Source: Notoacmeibacter ruber
Lineage (GTDB): Bacteria; Pseudomonadota; Alphaproteobacteria; Rhizobiales; Rhizobiaceae
Direction: 5' to 3'
Assembly: GCF_003668555.1 (NCBI RefSeq)
Contig: NZ_RCWN01000001.1
Coordinates: 2,393,501 to 2,457,500 of the forward strand
DNA length: 64,000 nt
Part shown: piece after piece, positions 15,715-23,858 of the stretch
How the letters are laid out: every line of letters begins with the position of its first letter
How positions within the stretch are numbered: position 1 is the stretch's first letter
Notes under the pieces: generated by a model
The model's input: only the letters and a program-made list of their open reading frames with translations
Databases searched by the model: none
What the model was told of the DNA's origin: nothing
Position numbers and translations under genes: made by a program

Positions 15715-16918
15715 GCCGTTCAGTCCCGACAGCCAATGGCTTCGTGAGGAAGGGCAGCGTCTCCTGCGCTTTTCGCGGGCTGCCGCCATACCAGGCGGCG
15801 GCTTCGGAACCCTCGATAGCGCAGGCCGCCTGCCCGCTGACGCGCCCATCGACGGCGTCCTGACCTGCCGAAAGATACACAGCTACGCGCTCGCCACTGC
15901 CCTCGGCGATTGCGATGGCGCCGATCTCGTCCATCATGGTCTCGACGCCCTGCGCGGTGCGCTCCGCGATGACCGCCACGGCGGATGGTTCACGACCGGC
16001 GATAGCAAAAACGGTCGAAAGGAGGCTTATCTTCATGCTTTCGTGGCGCTGGCCGCCAATACCGCCGTCGCCTTCGGATATGACGCAAGTGATCTGCTGG
16101 AAGACGCTGTCTCGGTGATCGAGACCAGATTCTGGTCCCACGAAGAAGGTATCATGCGCGAACGCTTCGAGGCGGATTGGAGCGGCGAGATGGATTATCG
16201 CGGTGCCAACGCGAACATGCACAGCGTCGAAGCATTTCTCGCCCTTGCGGACACGACAGGCGAGAGCAAATGGCTGGAGAGAACTCAGCGTATCGTCGAG
16301 CGGCTGATCCACGACCATGCACGACACAATGATTATGCGGTGATCGAGCACTTCGACCGAAACTGGACTGTCCTGAAAGACTATAATGACGATAAGCCGC
16401 GTGACGATTTGCGGCCCTATGGCACGACGCCCGGCCATTACGCGGAATGGTCCCATCTTCTTTTGAGGCTGGAAATGGCGCTAAGACAAGCCGGTCAGCC
16501 AGCGCCCGAATATTTGCGCGCCGATGCCGAGCGACTTTTCGCCGCCGCAGTCAGGGATGGCTGGAAAGATATCCAGCCCGGCATCGTCTACACGGTCGAC
16601 TGGGACGGGCACGCTCATGTCGAAAACCGGCCCCATTGGGTTATCGCCGAGGCTGCCGTCGCGGCCGGCCTCCTTGGACGACTGACGGAAGACACTGCCT
16701 ACCGCGAATGGGAAGGCCGTTTCTGGGCGACGATCCGCGATGTCTTCATGGATCGCGAATTCGGCAGTTGGTGGAACGAGGTCGATGGTCATAACCACCC
16801 GTCCGAAACGATCTACCGAGGCAAACCGGACCTCTATCATGCCTATCAGGCGACGCTCGCCCCGCGCCTGCCGCTTGCACCCAGCTATGTGGGTGCGGTC
16901 AAGCGCCGTAACGCCTGA
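15704..16918 (+). CDS. AGE-family sugar epimerase/isomerase
   Basis: The 404-residue protein matches the N-acylglucosamine 2-epimerase / YihS / mannose isomerase family, an (alpha/alpha)6-barrel that interconverts aldoses and ketoses or epimers. Family motifs visible are YRGANANMHSVEAFLALAD (about residues 166-184), TTPGHYAEWSHLLLRLE (about 245-261) and HVENRPHWVIAEAAVAAGLL, carrying the conserved His and Glu residues. The substrate cannot be told; D-mannose/D-fructose isomerisation is the best guess. The start is a TTG at 15704 inside the end of the SDR gene, with no better ATG nearby, so it depends on translational coupling and on the same stress promoter. A hairpin terminator follows. Confidence 0.83.
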   Translation: MAAEPFSPDSQWLREEGQRLLRFSRAAAIPGGGFGTLDSAGRLPADAPIDGVLTCRKIHSYALATALGDCDGADLVHHGLDALRGALRDDRHGGWFTTGDSKNGRKEAYLHAFVALAANTAVAFGYDASDLLEDAVSVIETRFWSHEEGIMRERFEADWSGEMDYRGANANMHSVEAFLALADTTGESKWLERTQRIVERLIHDHARHNDYAVIEHFDRNWTVLKDYNDDKPRDDLRPYGTTPGHYAEWSHLLLRLEMALRQAGQPAPEYLRADAERLFAAAVRDGWKDIQPGIVYTVDWDGHAHVENRPHWVIAEAAVAAGLLGRLTEDTAYREWEGRFWATIRDVFMDREFGSWWNEVDGHNHPSETIYRGKPDLYHAYQATLAPRLPLAPSYVGAVKRRNA

Positions 16919-16930
16919 ATAAACGCAGAA

Positions 16931-16957
16931 AAGCCGGCTCCCGAAAGGGACCGGCTT
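16931..16957. terminator. Bidirectional terminator between the isomerase and rpmF
   Basis: AAGCCGG-c-TCCC, loop GAAA, GGGA-CCGGCTT. The minus strand continues with TTTTCTG, so it mainly ends rpmF transcripts; it can also end the plus-strand operon. Confidence 0.8.
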
Positions 16958-17040
16958 CACTCAGGCTGACTTCGCAGCACGCTCTCGATCGAGGACTTCA
17001 GGACCAGGCAAGCGACTCGATCGCTTGCCGTGAAGAGCCC

Positions 17041-17220
17041 TTATTCCTTGGCTTCGAGAACCTGACGGCCGCGATACATGCCGCTCTTCAGATCGATATG
17101 GTGCGGACGGCGCAGTTCGCCGGTGTTCGCATCCTCGATATAGGTCGGCTGCTTCAGCGCGTCGTCGCTGCGGCGCATGCCGCGCTTGGAACGCGTAACT
17201 TTCCTTTTCGGCACTGCCAT
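17041..17220 (-). CDS. rpmF: 50S ribosomal protein L32
   Basis: A 59-residue protein that starts [20 protein letters not shown] and continues with [18 protein letters not shown] and [14 protein letters not shown]. This is the length and sequence of alphaproteobacterial L32, a large-subunit protein. The Arg/Lys-rich N-terminus binds 23S rRNA. The zinc cysteines of some L32 versions are absent, as usual in this group. The ATG at 17220 follows GGAGATGCACC. The gene stands alone between a terminator downstream and the end of mtgA upstream. rpmF next to mtgA is a conserved arrangement in rhizobia. Confidence 0.97.
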   Translation of the reverse strand: MAVPKRKVTRSKRGMRRSDDALKQPTYIEDANTGELRRPHHIDLKSGMYRGRQVLEAKE

Positions 17221-17364
17221 GGTGCATCTCCATCTGGCTCAACGCGACCGCCCGGCCCTCATCGATAAGGACCATCAACGGCAACGATGGTTTTGAGAAT
17301 TGGCGGGCCTATACACCCTTCCCGCCGACAATGCCAGCACCTTGCAACGAAAAATCGTCCCAGC

Positions 17365-18210
17365 CTAGCCTTTCAGGTCAAGACAGCCTGTATAGGCGCC
17401 ACTTTTGGCGGCACGGCGCTGGATCAGCTGCGCCAGACGGCGCGTGCCCGGCCCGCCGGCGTCCGGGTTTCGCTCGCGAGGATTGGGCAGCGTAACGGCC
17501 AGCCGCGCGGCCTGCTCGGCATTGAGGTCTGCGGCAGAGCGTCCGAAATAATGCTGCGACGCAGCTTCCACACCATAGATACCGTCACCCAGCTCAACGA
17601 CGTTGAGATAGATCTCCATGATCCGCTGCTTCGGCAGGAGGGCGTTCATCGCCACGGCATAGGGAATTTCGATCCCCTTGCGGATGAAGGAGCGCGACGG
17701 CCACAGAAAAAGGTTCTTGACCAGTTGCATCGGAATGGTGGAGGCGCCGCGGGTCTGCTCGCCCTCCATCGTGTCTTCGACCACAGCCTTCAGTTCCGCC
17801 AGATCGACCCCGTAATGCCGACAGAACTGGCCGTCCTCGCTCATCATCACGCTGCGGGGCAGGACCGGCGCCATCTCGTCCAGTGCGATCCATTGGCGAT
17901 CATAGCCTTTGAGCGTGGCGAGATCGGCGAGCATGAGAGTGGAAACCGGCCGGACCTGCGGAACGAGAGCCAGTGCAGTGAGCCCGATCGGCATCAATGA
18001 GACGATGATGAGAACCAGCACGGCACGAAAAAACCAACCGCGCTTCGAACGGCTCTTCTTCTCTCGGCCCGCGCTCCTATCCCGACCTTGTTTTGAACGG
18101 GTCTTTCTCGCCGTTTTCACCACGCGTTCGTCGCCTCTGGTCGCCTCGGGAAACGAGACCCTGGTCGAATCGTCGCCCATCGCCTTCCGCGTGTCATCAT
18201 GGTTTGGCAC
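17365..18210 (-). CDS. mtgA: Monofunctional biosynthetic peptidoglycan transglycosylase MtgA
   Basis: A 281-residue glycosyltransferase-51 protein that polymerises lipid II into glycan strands at the inner membrane. A long basic cytoplasmic head (residues 1-60, rich in Arg and Lys) precedes one membrane segment, FFRAVLVLIIVSLMPIGLTA (about 60-80). The catalytic domain shows SEDGQFCRHYGVD (catalytic Glu), RGASTIPMQLVKNLFLW, IPYAVAMNALLPKQRIMEIY, LNVVELGDGIYGVEAAS and HYFGRSAADL, in the order of the family. There is no transpeptidase domain. The N-terminal head is longer than in E. coli MtgA (242 aa); the true start could lie at a later codon such as the Met at residue 11. Confidence 0.94.
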   Translation of the reverse strand: MPNHDDTRKAMGDDSTRVSFPEATRGDERVVKTARKTRSKQGRDRSAGREKKSRSKRGWFFRAVLVLIIVSLMPIGLTALALVPQVRPVSTLMLADLATLKGYDRQWIALDEMAPVLPRSVMMSEDGQFCRHYGVDLAELKAVVEDTMEGEQTRGASTIPMQLVKNLFLWPSRSFIRKGIEIPYAVAMNALLPKQRIMEIYLNVVELGDGIYGVEAASQHYFGRSAADLNAEQAARLAVTLPNPRERNPDAGGPGTRRLAQLIQRRAAKSGAYTGCLDLKG

Positions 18211-18362
18211 ACGATCACTTTCCGTTTGGCTGCCAGCGACTGGCCTGGCAGACGGCCCCTCACATCGCGTTCAAGACTTACTGAGACCTGGCGGCAGGCG
18301 CAACGGTCTCCTGTCCTTCAACCGTCTTGACCGAACCGCTGCGACAAGGCAGTGCAATCCGC

Positions 18363-19289
18363 ATGACCCGTAATCCAACGCTCATCGTGGCTCCCCCGGC
18401 TCTTGCAGATCATGCCGCCCGTCTGGGAAACCTTCTGGACGGCCTTTTGTCCGCCAGGACTCTTCCGGGTGAAATCGAGCGGCCGGAGCGTCTGCGTGCT
18501 GCGATGGCCCATGGGGTTCTGGGCGGCGGAAAGAGGCTGCGGCCTTTCCTCGTGGAGGAGAGCGCAGCACTGTTTGGCGCGACGGGCGCCGCGATCCTGC
18601 GGGTTGGAGCAGCGCTTGAGCTGATCCATTGCTATTCGCTCGTCCATGATGATTTGCCGGCGATGGATGACGACGATCTGCGGCGCGGACAACCGACTGT
18701 CCATCGGGCGTTCGACGAAGCGACTGCTATTCTCGCAGGCGATGCCCTGCTGACCCTGGCCTTCGATCTGATGACGAGCGAAGAGACCGATCTGCCCGCA
18801 GATCGCAAGCTGGCTCTAGCCGGCGGCCTGGCGCGCGCCTCGGGCATTGGCGGCATGGTCGGTGGCCAGATGCGGGATCTCGAAGCGGAATCCGCCCCAC
18901 GGCCTTTGTCGGCGTCAGACGTCGAGACACTTCAATCCATGAAGACAGGGGCTCTTCTGCGCTATGCGTGCGAGGCTGGCGCAATTGCCGCCGGAGCATC
19001 GACCGACGAGCAATCGCGCTTGCGCCGTATTGGAGAAATTCTAGGTCTGGCCTTCCAACTCGCGGACGACCTCCTCGATATCACCTCCACTCCCGAGACG
19101 GCCGGCAAGGCGACGGGCAAGGATGCCGACGCGAACAAGGCGACCCTGCCCTCGCTTAACGGCACCGACTGGACGAGGCAGCGGCTCGAGCAACTTGTCG
19201 AAGAGGCGACGGGACTCCTCTCGCCCTTTGGTGACAAGGCGGAAACGCTCGTTCAGACTGCCCGTTTCATCGCATTCCGCGACCGGTAA
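18363..19289 (+). CDS. ispA: Polyprenyl diphosphate synthase (farnesyl/geranylgeranyl type)
   Basis: 308 residues from the ATG at 18363; a TTG at 18327 would add 12 residues. The two aspartate-rich motifs are present: DDLPAMDDDD (first, binds the allylic diphosphate) and LADDLLD (second, binds isopentenyl diphosphate). GKRLRPFL, a substrate-binding motif, lies before them. Two residues between the aspartates of the first motif (DDLPAMDD) mark the type of short-chain synthases that make farnesyl or geranylgeranyl diphosphate. Chain length cannot be fixed from sequence by eye. It lies convergent with a lytic transglycosylase gene, next to ispG, so two isoprenoid genes are neighbours. Confidence 0.88.
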   Translation: MTRNPTLIVAPPALADHAARLGNLLDGLLSARTLPGEIERPERLRAAMAHGVLGGGKRLRPFLVEESAALFGATGAAILRVGAALELIHCYSLVHDDLPAMDDDDLRRGQPTVHRAFDEATAILAGDALLTLAFDLMTSEETDLPADRKLALAGGLARASGIGGMVGGQMRDLEAESAPRPLSASDVETLQSMKTGALLRYACEAGAIAAGASTDEQSRLRRIGEILGLAFQLADDLLDITSTPETAGKATGKDADANKATLPSLNGTDWTRQRLEQLVEEATGLLSPFGDKAETLVQTARFIAFRDR

Positions 19290-19300
19290 ATCGCGACCTG

Positions 19301-20146
19301 CTAGCGGTTTCGCTGCACCAGACAGCTTGCTCCGGCGCGCCGCAATTCGCCACACAAACGGCTGGCTTCACCGCGACTGTCCGCTCCAATACCGACGGCG
19401 TAGATTCGCGCCCGTGCTCCGGGCCGGCGCAGCCGTGTGATGACGGGCCCGCTCCGCTCGACCAGCGCATAGCGCTGGCGCAACTGTTCCAGCTGCCGCT
19501 CTGCCGCGCCACGCCGGAAGCTGCCCGCCAGTTGTACCAGCCAGGGCTTTGAAAGCCGCGCCACATCGGGTGCGCGCGTTCGTATGACAGGCAACCGCTT
19601 GCAGCCTTCGAGAAAGGAGTGTTTCTCGCTAAGCGGCGCAATCGGGGCTCGATAATCCGCCTTGGCGAAGCGCTCCGCCGGCTGCTGCAACACCTTCAAG
19701 ACGTAGTTTTCGGTCTCGAGAGGCAGGAAGGGATGCCCGCCGATCCAGCGTCTGAGACGCTCCTCGCCCGCATTGTAGCCGATCGCGGCGCGACCAAGAT
19801 TGCCGTAGCGGTCGCGCATTTCAGCGAGATAGCTCGCGGATGCGGCGAGCGCGCTCGTCATGTCGAAGGAATCGGCGAGACCACGCAATTTGGCCGTACC
19901 CGGCATGAACTGGGCGATGCCCTCCGCGCCCACCGGGGAGACGGCGCCCGGATCGAACCGGCTTTCGGTCCAGACAAGTCGCGCAAAGAACGCTGCCGGC
20001 AGGTCGTGGCGTTCAGCCTCGGCTTTGATGATCGTGCAGACGCGGGCGACGTGAGCGGCGGGATCGTCCAAAGGTGCGCTGGCCGCCGGCTGAGAAATCG
20101 AGACGCTCAGCAGGAAGGTGGCCGATGCGATCCACCCGCCCCGCAT
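19301..20146 (-). CDS. Periplasmic lytic transglycosylase with SPOR-like C-terminus
   Basis: The 281-residue protein has a signal peptide (WIASATFLLSVSISQPAASA, cleavage near residue 24). An SLT domain follows with catalytic Glu in VWTESRFDPGAVSPVGAEG, then IAQFMPGTAK, ASASYLAEMRDRYGN and AAIGYNAGEERLRRWIGG. This is the family-1 lytic transglycosylase pattern that cleaves peptidoglycan to anhydromuropeptides. The last 80 residues (WLVQLAGSFRRGAAERQLEQ, then YAVGIGADSRGEASRLCGEL) resemble a SPOR domain, which binds denuded septal glycan. It is 6 bp downstream of ispG and probably co-transcribed with it. The SLT call is firm; the SPOR call is moderate. Confidence 0.88.
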   Translation of the reverse strand: MRGGWIASATFLLSVSISQPAASAPLDDPAAHVARVCTIIKAEAERHDLPAAFFARLVWTESRFDPGAVSPVGAEGIAQFMPGTAKLRGLADSFDMTSALAASASYLAEMRDRYGNLGRAAIGYNAGEERLRRWIGGHPFLPLETENYVLKVLQQPAERFAKADYRAPIAPLSEKHSFLEGCKRLPVIRTRAPDVARLSKPWLVQLAGSFRRGAAERQLEQLRQRYALVERSGPVITRLRRPGARARIYAVGIGADSRGEASRLCGELRRAGASCLVQRNR

Positions 20147-20152
20147 GAGGGA

Positions 20153-21403
20153 TCACTCGGCCGCGTCGGCATTGCGGCCGAAACGCTGCTCGATGTAATC
20201 CGCCAGCATGGCGCGAAAGTCCTCGGCAATATTGTTGCCGCGCAACGTCGCGGTCTTGCGTCCTTCAACATAGACCGGCGCCGCGGGGCTTTCACCTGTG
20301 CCCGGCAGGGAAATGCCGATATCGGCATGCTTGCTCTCACCCGGCCCGTTGACGATACAGCCCATCACCGCGACCTTCAGCTCTTCCACGCCGGGATATT
20401 TGTCGCGCCAGATCGGCATCTGCTCGCGCAGATCGCTCTCGATACGCTGGGCGAGTTCCTGAAAGACGGTGGAGGTGGTCCGCCCGCATCCGGGACAGGC
20501 GGCAACGACCGGCAAAAACTGGCGAAACCCCATGGTCTGCAACAGTTCCTGCGCGACCTGAACTTCACGCGTCCGGTCACCACCCGGCTCAGGGGTCAGC
20601 GAGATGCGGATCGTATCGCCAATGCCCTGCTGCAGAAGGATACCCATCGCAGCGGACGACGCCACCACGCCCTTGGTACCCATGCCAGCCTCGGTCAGTC
20701 CAAGGTGAAGGGCATGATCGCTCCGCTCGGCCAGCATCGCGTAAACCGAGATGAGGTCCTGCACCTGGCTCACTTTGGCGGAGAGGATGATCTTGTCGCG
20801 TCCGAGCCCGATCTTTTCGGCCAGTTCGGCGGAAAGGAGCGCGCTCTGGACAATAGCCTCACGCGTGACCTGACGTGCGGAAAGCGGCGAGCCCTGTTCC
20901 TGGTTCTCGTCCATCAGTCGCGTCAGAAGCTCCTGATCGAGAGAGCCCCAATTGACGCCGATCCGTACCGGCTTGTCATACTTGATGGCCATTTCGACGA
21001 TTTCGGCAAATTGCCGGTCGCGCTTGTCGCGAAAGCCGACATTGCCGGGGTTGATGCGATACTTGGCAAGGGCCTCTGCGCAGGCCGGATGGTCGGCCAG
21101 CAATTTATGGCCGATATAGTGAAAATCACCGACAAGCGGCACACTCATGCCGAGCCTGTCGAGCCGTTCACGAATCTTCGGCACCGCGGCTGCCGCCTCG
21201 TCGCGGTCCACCGTGATGCGGACGATCTCCGATCCCGCCTGGCTCAAGGCCGCGACCTGCGCGACGGTGGAATCGATATCCGCCGTGTCGGTATTGGTCA
21301 TGGATTGCACCACGACCGGCGCATCGCCGCCCACGACGACTCCGCCGATATTGACCCCCACGGAGGTCCGGCGGGCAAGGGGTTCACGAAGAATGGCGGT
21401 CAT
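20153..21403 (-). CDS. ispG: 4-hydroxy-3-methylbut-2-enyl diphosphate synthase IspG
   Basis: A 416-residue iron-sulfur enzyme of the MEP pathway that converts cyclic MEcPP to HMBPP. The N-terminus ([20 protein letters not shown]) and the TIM-barrel part ([11 protein letters not shown], then [10 protein letters not shown] and [10 protein letters not shown]) are typical. The cluster ligands are in CPGCGRTT and [10 protein letters not shown] near the C-terminus. It is the shorter bacterial form without the plant-type insert. It lies close to a polyprenyl synthase gene, which uses the C5 units it helps make. The lytic transglycosylase gene follows after 6 bp. Confidence 0.96.
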   Translation of the reverse strand: MTAILREPLARRTSVGVNIGGVVVGGDAPVVVQSMTNTDTADIDSTVAQVAALSQAGSEIVRITVDRDEAAAAVPKIRERLDRLGMSVPLVGDFHYIGHKLLADHPACAEALAKYRINPGNVGFRDKRDRQFAEIVEMAIKYDKPVRIGVNWGSLDQELLTRLMDENQEQGSPLSARQVTREAIVQSALLSAELAEKIGLGRDKIILSAKVSQVQDLISVYAMLAERSDHALHLGLTEAGMGTKGVVASSAAMGILLQQGIGDTIRISLTPEPGGDRTREVQVAQELLQTMGFRQFLPVVAACPGCGRTTSTVFQELAQRIESDLREQMPIWRDKYPGVEELKVAVMGCIVNGPGESKHADIGISLPGTGESPAAPVYVEGRKTATLRGNNIAEDFRAMLADYIEQRFGRNADAAE

Positions 21404-21507
21404 CGAGGGTCTCTCTACTGATAGGCTCCCGGCCTAGGTCGGGTTCAATCTCGACTGCGTCAAGCATGATTATGTGTCAATCGCACGAAATGCGACGCGG
21501 AAAGGAT

Positions 21508-21532
21508 GGAACCGCTTTCATTCCCTCTCGTT
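21508..21532 (+). promoter_or_regulatory. EcfG-type promoter of the 119-aa membrane protein gene
   Basis: GGAAC (21508-21512), a 16-nt spacer and CGTT (21529-21532) match the general-stress promoter exactly. The start codon is 42 nt past the -10, a normal leader length. Confidence 0.72.
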
Positions 21533-21573
21533 GAAAAGGGAGTATCAGCAATACTGACTGAAGGACAATTTTC

Positions 21574-21933
21574 ATGAGTTTCTTTCGCGAGAATGATTGG
21601 CGCGATGATCTTTCCGAACAGCTCGATGCCCTGAGAAGCGAGGTATCATCGTTGCGCCGTGAGGCTTCGCGCAAGTCCAGCCGCGCCCTGTCATCGACCC
21701 GCCACTCCAGCGAAGATGTTTTCCACGCCATCCGCGACTATTTCAGCCCGCCGAGCATTTATACACGCGGCTGGCGTCGTGCGAGCGACAATCCTGGTAC
21801 CACCGCCGCGGCAGCTCTTGTCGGGGTCGCGCTGGTCGGCCTTGCCGCAACGTTTTTCCTGAACAGCTCTTCGGGCAGGAAAGATCATCATGACGTACCC
21901 GGTACGCCGACACCGCCTCCGCCCGAAGCATAA
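21574..21933 (+). CDS. Small membrane-anchored protein, YqjD/DUF883-like
   Basis: A 119-residue protein. Residues 5-45 are an amphipathic, probably coiled-coil stretch (LSEQLDALRSEVSSLRREAS). One membrane segment follows near residues 78-96 (TTAAAALVGVALVGLAATFF), preceded by a basic NPGTT boundary. A Pro-rich tail (VPGTPTPPPPEA) ends the protein. This plan (soluble coiled coil, then one C-terminal membrane segment) resembles the ElaB/YqjD/DUF883 family, stationary-phase inner-membrane proteins reported to associate with ribosomes. I see the architecture but no strong sequence signature, so the family is tentative. The perfect EcfG-type promoter supports a stress role. A hairpin follows. Confidence 0.75.
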   Translation: MSFFRENDWRDDLSEQLDALRSEVSSLRREASRKSSRALSSTRHSSEDVFHAIRDYFSPPSIYTRGWRRASDNPGTTAAAALVGVALVGLAATFFLNSSSGRKDHHDVPGTPTPPPPEA

Positions 21934-21962
21934 GCGGGCAAGGACGATCGAAAACAGCAATG

Positions 21963-21990
21963 AAATGGCCATCCCGTGCGGTGGCCATTT
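21963..21990 (+). terminator. Terminator after the stress membrane protein gene
   Basis: AAATGGCCA and TGGCCATTT form a perfect 9-bp stem with a 10-nt loop, followed by TTTTCG. It lies 30 bp past the stop. Confidence 0.7.
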
Positions 21991-22126
21991 TCGCGTGTGA
22001 AAATGCTGCAGTTGCGAAGACGCGAATACGCACCATCTAAGGGAAGTCCCGACTTCGCTCTCGCGGCCAACGCAAGCCAACAAAAAACTGCCAGAACATG
22101 TCAATCGGCAGCCAAAGGATCGCCCC

Positions 22127-23257
22127 ATGGACCAGACCAACTTCTCAAAGAGCGCCAGAGGCGCTGACGGGATTCCGGTCAATCTGGCTCTTCAGGGCGG
22201 CGGCAGCCATGGCGCTTTCACTTGGGGCGTGCTGGACCGCCTCTTGGAAGATGGCCGGCTGTCCTTTCCCGCAGTGTCCGGCACATCGGCCGGCGCCTTT
22301 AATGCGGTCGCGCTGGCCCACGGCTGGGCCGAGAACGGCCGGGACGGCGCCCGCCAGAAACTGCACGACATATGGCGCAGGATCGGGCTGAAAGGCCGCT
22401 TCTCGCCCATACAGCGCAACCCATGGGATCGGGCCTGGGGCAACTGGTCTGTCGAAAATACCGTCGGCTATAACTGGCTGGAAGCCTTGTCGCATACGAT
22501 TTCTCCAGCCATGGCCAATCCATTCGGGATGAATCCGCTGAAAGAGGCCGTCGATGCGGAAATCGATTTCGACCTGATCAGCCGCAAGTGCTCGATCGAA
22601 CTGTTCATCGCTGCGACGAATGTCGAGACCGGTCAGCTTCGCCTTTTCGTGAATGAAGAACTCTCATCCCGCGTCATTGCAGCCTCGACCTGTCTGCCGA
22701 CGATATTTCCGGCTGTGGAGATTGAGGGCGAGCATTACTGGGATGGCGGCTATGGCGGTAATCCGGCCCTCTTCCCTCTCCGTGACGCCAACAACCACCC
22801 GGATCTGCTGCTCATCCAGATCAATCCGATCGTCCGGCCGGGCGTGCCCCAGACGGCACGCGCCATTCAGAACCGTGTCGACGAGATTACGTTCAACGCC
22901 ACCTTGCTTCGCGAATTGCGTGACATTGCCATGTTCCGCCGGCTCATTGCCGAAGGCAAGCTCGACCCCACCGCCGTGAAGGTCCAGCGCTTCCACCGGA
23001 TCGATGGCGACAGTCATCTGGAAGAGCTTGGCGCCAGCTCCAAGGTTTCCGCGGAATGGGAGTTTCTAACCCATATGCGCGATCTCGGGCGGGCCGCAGC
23101 CCAGGACTGGATCGATGGTTGTATCGACCGCGTGGGCAAGGAAGAGACCTTCGATCTTCCGGCCTTGACCGAGGATGGCCGGCTTTCCCAGCCCTATCGC
23201 CACAAACAGGCCAAGACGTTGCTGATGGACCGCATCCGCCATCTGGTAAATCGCTAG
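22127..23257 (+). CDS. Patatin-like phospholipase (DUF3734-containing type)
   Basis: A 376-residue serine hydrolase with the patatin fold. The oxyanion-hole motif is QGGGSHGAFTWG, the nucleophile is in VSGTSAGAFNA (G-x-S-x-G), and the catalytic Asp is in YWDGGYGGNPAL. The C-terminal third (DEITFNATLLRELRDIAMF, then FLTHMRDLGRAAAQDW) is the DUF3734 part seen in bacterial patatins of about 370-400 residues. Substrates in this group include phospholipids and, in some species, polyhydroxybutyrate. A PHB depolymerase role is possible given phaA/phaB/phaR 8-13 kb away but is only inference. No signal peptide is seen, so it is cytoplasmic. Confidence 0.88.
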   Translation: MDQTNFSKSARGADGIPVNLALQGGGSHGAFTWGVLDRLLEDGRLSFPAVSGTSAGAFNAVALAHGWAENGRDGARQKLHDIWRRIGLKGRFSPIQRNPWDRAWGNWSVENTVGYNWLEALSHTISPAMANPFGMNPLKEAVDAEIDFDLISRKCSIELFIAATNVETGQLRLFVNEELSSRVIAASTCLPTIFPAVEIEGEHYWDGGYGGNPALFPLRDANNHPDLLLIQINPIVRPGVPQTARAIQNRVDEITFNATLLRELRDIAMFRRLIAEGKLDPTAVKVQRFHRIDGDSHLEELGASSKVSAEWEFLTHMRDLGRAAAQDWIDGCIDRVGKEETFDLPALTEDGRLSQPYRHKQAKTLLMDRIRHLVNR

Positions 23258-23360
23258 TCGCACACGCCTCGCTGGGGTAATAGCGACAATTGAATCCATC
23301 GCCTATATCATGATTTGTGAATGCAAGGTGCCGGGGCCCTTGCAGGGGAAGGAGTACTGC

Positions 23361-23858
23361 GTGGACTTCACAATCAACGGACAGACCGTGGAACTGGATG
23401 TTGATCCGGAGATGCCGCTTCTCTGGGCGCTCCGCGATGTTCTCGGGCTGACCGGCACGAAATTCGGCTGCGGCATCGCCCAATGCGGCGTCTGCACCGT
23501 TATCGTCGATGGGATGGCCCGCCGCTCCTGCGTTACACCGATCGGCCCTATCGAAGGCGCTGAAATTACCACGATCGAAGGATTGGCGATCGATGGTAAG
23601 CCGCACCCCGTTCAACAGGCGTGGATCGACGAGCAGGTACCGCAATGCGGCTATTGCCAGTCCGGACAGATCATGAGCGCGGTCGCACTTCTGACCGAGA
23701 TTCCTCAACCCGATGAAGAACAGATCGCCGGGGCCATGACCGGCAATTATTGCCGCTGCGGGACATATCCGGCGATTCGCGCCGCCATTTTGCGCGCCTC
23801 CGGCCAGGCCCTTAGCCCTGTCATCGATGATGCTGAAGACGAGCCCGTCCGTGGGTAA
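23361..23858 (+). CDS. Molybdenum hydroxylase [2Fe-2S] subunit (isoquinoline 1-oxidoreductase alpha-like)
   Basis: 165 residues from a GTG at 23361, chosen because AAGGAG lies 6 nt upstream. The plant-type [2Fe-2S] cluster is bound by GCGIAQCGVCTV with the next Cys in RRSC. The second cluster uses CGYCQSGQIM and YCRCGTYPAI. Family members such as IorA and the small subunits of aldehyde and quinoline oxidoreductases are about 150-160 residues. The protein passes electrons from the molybdopterin subunit encoded next. The reading frames overlap by 32 bp. The natural substrate, an N-heterocycle or aldehyde, cannot be told. Confidence 0.9.
   Translation: MDFTINGQTVELDVDPEMPLLWALRDVLGLTGTKFGCGIAQCGVCTVIVDGMARRSCVTPIGPIEGAEITTIEGLAIDGKPHPVQQAWIDEQVPQCGYCQSGQIMSAVALLTEIPQPDEEQIAGAMTGNYCRCGTYPAIRAAILRASGQALSPVIDDAEDEPVRG

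Noticed and set aside
19619..21421. 600-residue plus-strand open frame
   Set aside because: Antisense to ispG and the lytic transglycosylase, both of which have intact catalytic motifs.
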